Shown here in pieces: positions 58,614 to 64,000 of a stretch of DNA of 64,000 bases. Location of the stretch: the NCBI RefSeq assembly GCF_003034915.1, contig NZ_PZJX01000030.1, positions 42,239 through 106,238 of the forward strand, given 5' to 3'. The DNA is from Mesorhizobium helmanticense (lineage in GTDB: Bacteria > Pseudomonadota > Alphaproteobacteria > Rhizobiales > Rhizobiaceae). Positions within the stretch are counted from its first letter, which is position 1; each line of letters begins with the position of its first letter. The translations under genes and the position numbers were made by a program. A model generated the notes under the pieces. That model had not been told where the DNA came from. It ran no database searches and saw only the letters and a program-made list of their open reading frames with translations.

Positions 58614-60368
58614 TCACTGATAGGAAACCAGCGTTGCACCATTTTCATGGCTGAAATCTGGCTTCACGCCAAGCATGGAAGCCGAACGTCGGATGATGTT
58701 TGCGGCCATGACGCCCGCATTCGAGGCGGCCGTGGCGCCCATGCCGGGCTTTTCGGGCTTCGGTTCGTCGGCAATCGTGAGCACGATATATTGCGGATCG
58801 TCCATCGGGAAAGCCGCGACGAAGGCGTTGAAATTCTTATCCTTGGAGTAGCGGCCGTTGACCACCTTCTCCGCCGTTCCCGTCTTGCCGCCGACGCGGT
58901 AGCCCGGGACCCTGGCATTCCTACCCGACCCCTTCTCGGCATTGAGCGCGTAGAGATAGCGCATGCCCTCGACGGTCTTTTCGCTGACCACCTTCTTGGC
59001 CACCGACATCGCCTGCTCCTGCGTGCGCGTCAGGAAAGTCGGCTCGATCAGGTAGCCGCCGTTCATCAGCGCGGCGCAACCGACCGCGGTCTGCAGCGGC
59101 GTCGTCGACACGCCGTGGCCGAAGGCGACCGTGATCGAAGTGACCTGTTTCCAGACCTTGGGCTCGGTCGGGCGGGCGACCTCCGGCAATTCGGTCTGCA
59201 TCTTTTCGAGGATGCCCAGGCGATGCAGGAATTCGCGATGCCCGTCGATGCCCACCGCTTCGGCCTCCTTGGCCGAGCCGATGTTGGAGGAATAGATGAA
59301 CACTTCCGGCACCGACAGCACCCGGCCCTTGCCATGGAAATCATGGATGGTCTGATGGCCAATCCTGATCGGACGGCTGGCGTCAAAACGGCTTTCCATC
59401 GTTACCTTGCCAGAATCGAGCGCCATGGCGGTGGTGAAGCTCTTGAAGGTCGAGCCCATCTCGTAAAGGCCGGCCGACATGCGGTTCAGCCGGTCCTTGT
59501 CCTGCGCGTTATAGGGATTGTTCGGATCGAAGTCCGGCACCGAGGCCATCGCCACCACTTCGCCGGTCTTGACGTTGAGCACGACGGCGCCGGCCGCGAT
59601 CGCACGGTACTTCTCCATGCCGGTGGCGATCTCGTCGCGCACGATATGCTGGACGCGCAGGTCGATCGAGAGTTGCACCGGCTTCAGATCCTTGGCAATT
59701 GCCAGGCCCGAGGCCTGAAGGTCGCTCAGCCCCTGTTCGTCTATGTACTTCTCCATGCCGGAGATGCCTTGATTGTCGATATTGGTGAGGCCGACAATGT
59801 AGGACGAGGTCTCGCCGGCCGGGTAGAAGCGGCGCTTTTCGGTGCGAAAGCCGATGCCGGGGATGCCGAGTTGCATGATGTCGGACTGCTGCTTGGGCGT
59901 CAGTTGCCGCTGCAGCCAAACGAAGCCTGCGCCGCTCTTCAGCTTGTGATAGGTCTGCTCGTAGTCGATTTCGGGAAGCACCGTCGACAGTTTTTCGATC
60001 GCCTCGTCTGCGTCGACGATGCGGCGCGGCTCGGCAAACAGCGATGCCGTCTTGATGTCCGTCGCCAGAACCTCGCCATTGCGGTCGACGATATCGGGCC
60101 GCGACGCCGTCACCCGGCTCTGCGGACCGCCGGACAGATCGGGATTCTGGAAACCGAGATAGACCAGCCGCCCGGCAATGGTCGCATAGATGCCGAAGAA
60201 CACCGCCATCGTCATCACGACGCGGGTCCTGCCCTTGCCCCCGGTCGCCTTGCGGGCGCCTTCGACGACGATCGAGCCGCCTTCGCCGGACGCGCGGCGC
60301 CCCAGCAGCCTCGGCGGAAGTCTGGCGATCGTTGCAAGTCGGGAAATCATTGGAAGTCTGGCGATCAT
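58614..60368 (-). CDS. ftsI: Penicillin-binding protein 3 / divisome transpeptidase
   Basis: This 584-residue class B penicillin-binding protein has one transmembrane helix (VVMTMAVFFGIYATIAGRLVY, about residues 50-70, in parts), a PBP dimer domain and a transpeptidase domain with the SxxK nucleophile STFK at 306-309, SSN at 360-362 and KTG at 495-497. It cross-links septal peptidoglycan with FtsW. The ATG overlaps the ftsL-like stop by 4 bp. The first 23 residues hold an unusual repeat (MIARLP ... TIARLP) from a 21-bp DNA duplication. Confidence 0.96.
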   Translation of the reverse strand: MIARLPMISRLATIARLPPRLLGRRASGEGGSIVVEGARKATGGKGRTRVVMTMAVFFGIYATIAGRLVYLGFQNPDLSGGPQSRVTASRPDIVDRNGEVLATDIKTASLFAEPRRIVDADEAIEKLSTVLPEIDYEQTYHKLKSGAGFVWLQRQLTPKQQSDIMQLGIPGIGFRTEKRRFYPAGETSSYIVGLTNIDNQGISGMEKYIDEQGLSDLQASGLAIAKDLKPVQLSIDLRVQHIVRDEIATGMEKYRAIAAGAVVLNVKTGEVVAMASVPDFDPNNPYNAQDKDRLNRMSAGLYEMGSTFKSFTTAMALDSGKVTMESRFDASRPIRIGHQTIHDFHGKGRVLSVPEVFIYSSNIGSAKEAEAVGIDGHREFLHRLGILEKMQTELPEVARPTEPKVWKQVTSITVAFGHGVSTTPLQTAVGCAALMNGGYLIEPTFLTRTQEQAMSVAKKVVSEKTVEGMRYLYALNAEKGSGRNARVPGYRVGGKTGTAEKVVNGRYSKDKNFNAFVAAFPMDDPQYIVLTIADEPKPEKPGMGATAASNAGVMAANIIRRSASMLGVKPDFSHENGATLVSYQ

Positions 60369-60372
60369 TGCA
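60316..60372. repeat. 21-bp direct repeat at the ftsL/ftsI junction
   Basis: The segments at 60316-60336 and 60352-60372 both read GGAAGTCTGGCGATC(A/G)TTGC then A, with 20 of 21 matches. The 36-bp offset equals 12 codons and keeps the ftsI frame, giving MIARLP and TIARLP. The right copy spans the overlapping ftsL stop and ftsI start. Confidence 0.75.
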
Positions 60373-60760
60373 CGATGCCCCCGGTGACGACGGGATCCTT
60401 GCCGTCCAATGATCCTTTGCCGGAATTGTCGGCCATGCCGCCGAGGCGCTGGGACGAAAGGTCCTCTATGTTGACCGGCTTGGCCGGCAGGTCGTCCAGG
60501 CCGACGATCTGGCGCGCGTTGACCGGCTCCAGGCCAAGCTGCGATTTGTAGATCTCGGTCAGCTTCTGCAGGCGCGCCGGCTGGGTCAGCAGGCTCCAGT
60601 CCGCCTTCAAGAGGTCGATCGTGTCCTCCTCGTAGCGGATCTGCGCCTGGACCTTGTGCACCGCCGCCAATTGTTCCTCGGCCTCGCGCTTGGTCTTGTA
60701 GGTCAGAGCCGCGGCCGAGACCATGACGGCGATCAGGACTATGTCGCTGGTACGAAACAC
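60365..60760 (-). CDS. ftsL: FtsL-like cell division protein
   Basis: This 131-residue bitopic protein lies in the conserved ftsL position between rsmH and ftsI. It has one transmembrane helix (TSDIVLIAVMVSAAALTY, about residues 4-21), a coiled coil (TKREAEEQLAAVHKVQAQIR, about 23-42) and a C-terminal tail with the LTQPARLQKLTEIYKSQLGL motif that follows the FtsL coil. Sequence identity between FtsL proteins is low, so context carries most weight. I chose GTG 60758-60760 with GAGAGAGGTGAG upstream. Confidence 0.85.
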   Translation of the reverse strand: MFRTSDIVLIAVMVSAAALTYKTKREAEEQLAAVHKVQAQIRYEEDTIDLLKADWSLLTQPARLQKLTEIYKSQLGLEPVNARQIVGLDDLPAKPVNIEDLSSQRLGGMADNSGKGSLDGKDPVVTGGIVQ

Positions 60761-60764
60761 GTGC

Positions 60765-61796
60765 TCACCTCTCTCCCGGCCGATTGGCGCCGGGAAGTTC
60801 TGTGCTGGGAAGTTTTGGCAGGCCGAAAATCGCAAAGTCGCCGGCGCGCGCCGGCGCCTCGGTGCGGATGGCGGCGCGCAGCCTTGCCGAACGCGCCCGC
60901 GGATTGGCCGCTATCTCGGCATCGCCGGGCGTCACCCCGCCGCCCGCCTTGCGGAAGGTGGCCAGGCGCGCCTGCGCCTCGGGCATATGCCGCGACCCGG
61001 TCACCTTATCGGCGCGGTCGGCGATGAAGCGCTTGACGATGCGATCTTCCAGCGAATGAAACGTCACCACGGCCAGTCGCCCGCCCGGCTTCAGCACGCG
61101 CTCGGCCGCGAACAGCGCCTTGGCCAGTTCGCCGAGTTCGTCATTGACGAAGATGCGCAGCGCCTGGAAGACGCGGGTCGCCGGATGGATCTTGTCCTTG
61201 GGGGCGCGGCCGATATGCGTCTCGATGGCATCGGCAAGATCGAGCGTCCGCTCGAACGGGCGTTTTTCGCGGTGGCTCTCGATCATGCGGGCGATGCGGC
61301 CGGCATGGCGCTCCTCGCCGAGGAAACCGAAGATGCGGGCAAGATCGCCCGCCTTGAAGGAGTTGACGACATCGGCGGCACTCAGGCCAGCCTGCGCCAT
61401 GCGCATGTCGAGCGGTCCGTCGGCGCGAAACGAAAAGCCGCGCTCCGCCTGGTCGATCTGCATCGAGGAGACGCCGATATCGAGCACCACGCCGTCGGCG
61501 CTTTCGACCTGCTCGTCCAGCATCGAGAATGGCGCGTGGACAAGCCGGAGCTTGCCGTCCGACCGTGCTTCGAGGTCCCGTCCCGCCGCGATCGCATCCG
61601 GATCGCGATCGATGGCCACGACCGAGGCGCCGCTCGCCAGAATGGCCCTGGTGTAACCGCCGGCGCCGAATGTGCCATCGACGATCACCTCGCCGGCCTT
61701 GGGCGAAAGCGCCTCCAGCACCTCGGCAAGGAGGACCGGAATGTGGCGGGCCGGTCCGCCAACGGCGTTGATATCATCGCCGTGACCCGCCATCAT
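60765..61796 (-). CDS. rsmH: 16S rRNA (cytosine(1402)-N(4))-methyltransferase
   Basis: This 343-residue methyltransferase (MraW) has ARHIPVLLAEVLEALSP (about residues 15-31), VDGTFGAGGYTRAIL near 38, LDIGVSSMQIDQAERGFSF near 98 and the C-terminal VVTFHSLEDRIVKRF near 242. It methylates C1402 of 16S rRNA. ATG 61796 overlaps the mraZ stop by 4 bp. The frame stays open 217 codons upstream through mraZ and into its leader, but without family sequence. Confidence 0.96.
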   Translation of the reverse strand: MMAGHGDDINAVGGPARHIPVLLAEVLEALSPKAGEVIVDGTFGAGGYTRAILASGASVVAIDRDPDAIAAGRDLEARSDGKLRLVHAPFSMLDEQVESADGVVLDIGVSSMQIDQAERGFSFRADGPLDMRMAQAGLSAADVVNSFKAGDLARIFGFLGEERHAGRIARMIESHREKRPFERTLDLADAIETHIGRAPKDKIHPATRVFQALRIFVNDELGELAKALFAAERVLKPGGRLAVVTFHSLEDRIVKRFIADRADKVTGSRHMPEAQARLATFRKAGGGVTPGDAEIAANPRARSARLRAAIRTEAPARAGDFAIFGLPKLPSTELPGANRPGER

Positions 61797-62251
61797 TCCG
61801 GTCGCTCCCCGGGCTTCGTCCCCTGCCGAAGCTGCAAAAGCCGCGCGCGCGCTTCCGCCCCGTAGGTTGCAAGCCGCCCAGGCTCCCAGATCTGAAAGAA
61901 ATTGCCGCGACCGACAAAGGCCACTTCCGCCGATATGCCTGTGTGCTCGCGGATGAAATCGCTCATTGTGATGCGTCCGTCCTGATCGAGTTTCAGGAAC
62001 GTCCCGTCGCCATGGCAGAAGAACGACATGTCGTCCGCCGTCTGCAGGAAGGGGTCTTCCTGGGCGATGCGCTGCTCGTAGCGGTCGAGCAGGTCGAGCC
62101 CGCCGACATCCATCGCCGGACGGTCCAGGCAACGCAGCGCATAGAGCTCCGAATAGCCACGCTTCTGCACGACCGCGCGGAAATGCGCCGGAACGGACAC
62201 TCGTCCCTTCGCATCGATCCTGTTCACCGCGTTCGACAGAAACCGGTCCAT
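61793..62251 (-). CDS. mraZ: Division/cell wall cluster transcriptional repressor MraZ
   Basis: This 152-residue protein has two AbrB-like half-domains: SNAVNRIDAKGRVSVPAHFRA (in parts, near residue 5) and FFCHGDGTFLKLDQDGRITMS with the second DQDGRI motif near 83. MraZ binds TGGGN repeats upstream of its own gene and represses the cluster in E. coli. Here four such repeats lie 186-220 bp upstream. It is the first gene of the division and cell-wall block. Confidence 0.96.
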   Translation of the reverse strand: MDRFLSNAVNRIDAKGRVSVPAHFRAVVQKRGYSELYALRCLDRPAMDVGGLDLLDRYEQRIAQEDPFLQTADDMSFFCHGDGTFLKLDQDGRITMSDFIREHTGISAEVAFVGRGNFFQIWEPGRLATYGAEARARLLQLRQGTKPGERPE

Positions 62252-62646
62252 TACGCGTTACAGCTGCTTGCGCCGCCGCACCCCTCTGCATTTTGCCGTC
62301 CGCGCCGCCGCAGCGCGGTCCCCGCCCGAAATCCATGCCGCTCCGAGGGGTGAAAGCGGGCAAACGCGCAGCCGCCGCGGCTGCCCGATTGGCGTACGCT
62401 TCACCCTGACGCGGAACGAAGGCTTGAATATCGATATGGGATATCATGGGGCATTATGGGCGTCAACGGGAACAGGCTTCATAAACGCGCGCGCCACAAC
62501 CGGTGAGAGCGACTTTGACGGCACTCCCGTGTTTATCCTCCATTAAGCCTAACGAAGCGTTTAGAGCCGCTTGGCCCAACCGGACGCCGCTTGCTGCAGG
62601 CCGTGACCTGACGGTAGGGTCCGCTGCAGAAACAAGGTTTGAATCG
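62252..62646. promoter_or_regulatory. Promoter/leader region of the division cluster
   Basis: This 395-bp gap separates the divergent mraZ and Cys/Met-enzyme genes. Besides the MraZ boxes it has a GC-rich leader next to mraZ (62260-62400) and an AT-richer segment at 62500-62570. No conserved small gene or clear -35/-10 pair could be picked out, so the transcription start is unknown. Confidence 0.6.
62437..62471. promoter_or_regulatory. MraZ-box array (four TGGGN-type repeats, 10-bp period)
   Basis: TGGGA (62437), TGGGG (62447), TGGGC (62457) and CGGGA (62467) are spaced exactly 10 bp apart, that is, with 5-bp spacers. This matches the TGGGN direct-repeat target known for MraZ. The boxes read 5' to 3' on the plus strand, opposite to the mraZ coding strand. 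Confidence 0.8.
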
Positions 62647-63762
62647 ATGTCTGAAACAGCCAGGTCACGCGCTGCGGCACTTCCTCACCTGCGTCGCGGT
62701 GGGCTTGCCAAGGGCGATCCAATTCCCTTGCCCTTGACCATGGCCGCCATTTTTCACACACCGGGCGATGCTGCGGGCCTTGATGAATACGGCCGATACG
62801 ACAATCCTACCTGGAGGGCCGTCGAGCACATGCTGGCGCATCTGGAAGACGCGCCATGCGTCGGCTTTCCCTCGGGAATGGCCGCGATCTCGGCGGTGTT
62901 TTTCGGATTGCTCAAGGCAGGCGATCGCATTTTGCTGCCCGCGGACGGCTATCACACCACAAGGGCGCTGGCCGATCGCTTCCTGAGGTCTTTCGACATT
63001 GCCTACGATGTCCGCCCGACATCGAGCTTCCTCGACGGCGGCTTCGACGGCTATCGCCTTGCTTTCGTCGAGACCCCGGCCAATCCGGGACTGGACATCT
63101 GTGACATTACCGCTGTCGCCGAAGCCGTGCACAAAGCGGGCGCAATCCTCGCCGTCGACAACACGACGATGACGCCTTTCGGCCAGCGTCCCCTCGATTT
63201 CGGCGCCGATATCGTCATTGCCGCCGACACCAAGGCGCCCAACGGCCATTCCGATGTGCTGTTCGGCCATGTCGCCAGCCGCAATGCGGACATCATCGCC
63301 GCGGTTTCCGGTTGGCGCGAGGTGTCGGGCGCCATTCCCGGCCCATTCGAGGCGTGGCTGGTGCATCGCGGCTTGGAAACGCTCGACGTGCGCTTCGACC
63401 GCATGTGCTCTTCGGCGGAAGTGCTGGCGCGGCGGCTGCAAGGTCACAAAGCGGTCAGCGGCCTGCGCTATCCCGGACTTGAAGGCGACCCGTCCCACAA
63501 TCTTGCCCGCGCCCAGATGGAGCGCTTCGGCTTCCTCGTTTCCTTCGTGCTGGATTCAGAGGACAAGGCCGAGGATTTCATCAACAATTGCGCGCTGATG
63601 CAGGCGGCAACGTCCTTCGGCGGCGTCCACACCTCCGCCGAGCGGCGGGCGAAGAGAAGCGACGTCGTACCGCCAGGCTTCGTCCGTCTGTCGGTCGGCT
63701 GCGAGCCGGTCGAAGAGCTTTGGCAGGCAATCGAGGCTTCGCTGGATAGGCTTGGCACCTGA
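62647..63762 (+). CDS. PLP-dependent Cys/Met metabolism enzyme (cystathionine beta-lyase type)
   Basis: This 371-residue enzyme is of the Cys/Met metabolism PLP family. It has YDNPTWRAVEHMLAHLED near residue 51, the PLP-phosphate contact FPSGMAAISAVFFGLL near 76, FVETPANPGLDICD near 140, LAVDNTTMTPF near 168 and the PLP lysine in ADTKAPNGHSDVLFG near 198. The usual block is STKYxxGHSD, so APN replaces the YxG stretch. Members make or cleave cystathionine. The sequence is closest to cystathionine beta-lyase or gamma-synthase-like enzymes; the exact reaction is uncertain. It is divergent from mraZ across 395 bp. Confidence 0.88.
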   Translation: MSETARSRAAALPHLRRGGLAKGDPIPLPLTMAAIFHTPGDAAGLDEYGRYDNPTWRAVEHMLAHLEDAPCVGFPSGMAAISAVFFGLLKAGDRILLPADGYHTTRALADRFLRSFDIAYDVRPTSSFLDGGFDGYRLAFVETPANPGLDICDITAVAEAVHKAGAILAVDNTTMTPFGQRPLDFGADIVIAADTKAPNGHSDVLFGHVASRNADIIAAVSGWREVSGAIPGPFEAWLVHRGLETLDVRFDRMCSSAEVLARRLQGHKAVSGLRYPGLEGDPSHNLARAQMERFGFLVSFVLDSEDKAEDFINNCALMQAATSFGGVHTSAERRAKRSDVVPPGFVRLSVGCEPVEELWQAIEASLDRLGT

Positions 63763-63811
63763 ACGGACCGGTCACGAATTGAGGTCGTCGGCCGCGATAT
63801 TGGGTAGTGTC

Positions 63812-63901
63812 TCAGTTTGAAATAAGCGGAATGATCAGCACGGCGACGACTTCGAGGAGGGGGATTACCACGTAGGTGGCAAGAAAGCCGGCAATCCACA
63901 T
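63812..63901 (-). CDS. Possible 29-residue membrane mini-protein
   Basis: The frame MWIAGFLATYVVIPLLEV then a hydrophobic tail ends at a TGA (63812-63814). It forms one hydrophobic helix. No clear ribosome site was seen. It lies in the same frame as, and immediately downstream of, the truncated reading frame at the window edge, separated from it by one in-frame stop codon, so it may instead be the continuation of a broken gene. Confidence 0.2.
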   Translation of the reverse strand: MWIAGFLATYVVIPLLEVVAVLIIPLISN

Positions 63902-63916
63902 CCCGATTTTGACCAG

Positions 63917-64000
63917 TCAGGACGGATGAGGGGTCGCCTTCCAAGCGAAAAATGCGCTTGCGACGCCCAGACCCAATGCGACAATGCCAATGATCGGAGA
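63917..64000 (-). CDS. C-terminus of an unrecognised small membrane protein (partial)
   Basis: The frame reads in from beyond the window end and stops at TGA (63917-63919). The visible part is about 27 residues, hydrophobic (IIGIVALGLGVASAFFAW) and ending KATPHPS. The family cannot be told from this length. The convergent neighbour is the Cys/Met enzyme gene. Confidence 0.3.
   Translation of the reverse strand, partial: SPIIGIVALGLGVASAFFAWKATPHPS

Noticed and set aside
61797..62447. Upstream extension of the rsmH frame through mraZ
   Set aside because: The family sequence starts at 61796 and mraZ occupies this region in another frame.
62500..62646. Possible CtrA site (TTAA-N7-TTAA) near TTAAGCCTAACG
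   Set aside because: The second half-site is missing, so the match is no better than chance.
63468..63944. A 158-codon minus-strand frame at the right end
   Set aside because: Most of it is antisense to the Cys/Met enzyme gene and its sequence is Ser/Arg/Pro-rich shadow-like.
1..64000. tRNA/rRNA genes, CRISPR arrays, insertion sequences, phage integrase or attachment sites
   Set aside because: I read the intergenic gaps and saw no cloverleaf-like arms, spaced direct-repeat arrays, transposase frames or integrase frames.

Overview
The window is a high-GC chromosomal stretch from an alphaproteobacterium. It is most likely a rhizobial member of the Hyphomicrobiales close to Mesorhizobium (Phyllobacteriaceae). 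This inference rests on the rhizobial-type division cluster with a long-tailed FtsZ, on three copies of a RIME-like rhizobial intergenic palindrome, on GANTC (CcrM-type) sites packed into a division promoter region, and on the many amino-acid and sugar ABC transporters. There are no insertion sequences, phage genes, CRISPR arrays, rRNA or tRNA genes that I can see.

Layout. Bases 1-552 hold the C-terminus of a UvrD/PcrA helicase. 562-6868 is a carbohydrate locus: a sugar ABC transporter (binding protein, ATPase, permease), a sugar-phosphate isomerase-like protein, a Gfo/Idh/MocA dehydrogenase and a divergent LacI-type regulator, with a perfect GTAAACGTTTAC operator between them. 6869-9227 has a secreted ADYC-type cysteine-rich protein, a small repeat-containing secreted protein and a divergent CDF-like membrane protein. 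9316-13242 has a hybrid histidine kinase with its OmpR-type regulator and a second, divergent OmpR-type regulator. A 25-bp motif (20/25 identical) is shared by the two divergent intergenic regions of this block. 13438-25921 is a mixed set: phytase-like esterase, MATE pump, DUF930 protein, SDR, low-affinity iron permease-like protein, hexapeptide acetyltransferase, CreA, SCO, PrmA, a DUF1127 mini-protein, aminopeptidase P and AzlCD. A 138-bp imperfect palindrome separates pepP from azlD.

26057-36119 looks like one regulon: a branched-chain-type ABC importer (livG, binding protein, livF, livH, livM) that runs into a glutamine-synthetase-like ligase, and upstream an aldehyde dehydrogenase, an N-formylglutamate amidohydrolase-like protein and an XRE-cupin (PuuR-like) regulator, with a divergent SDR. 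The same TTTTCCATTTT operator-like element lies in front of both halves. I infer a gamma-glutamylation pathway for an imported amine; the substrate is unknown.

36149-62251 is a long, almost uninterrupted minus-strand block. In order of transcription it is mraZ, rsmH, ftsL-like, ftsI, murE, murF, mraY, murD, ftsW, murG, murC, murB, ddl, ftsQ, ftsA, ftsZ, lpxC, bamD, recN, ligA and a DUF2461 gene. It makes lipid II and the divisome, then adds lipid A synthesis, outer-membrane assembly and DNA repair/ligation. Its control regions carry striking patterns: four TGGGN-type MraZ boxes at exact 10-bp spacing upstream of mraZ, ten GANTC sites in 218 bp upstream of ddl-ftsQ-ftsA-ftsZ, and a GTTAACAGG repeat/hairpin abutting the ftsZ stop codon. 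The window ends with a PLP-dependent Cys/Met-metabolism enzyme and the edge of an unrecognised membrane-protein gene.
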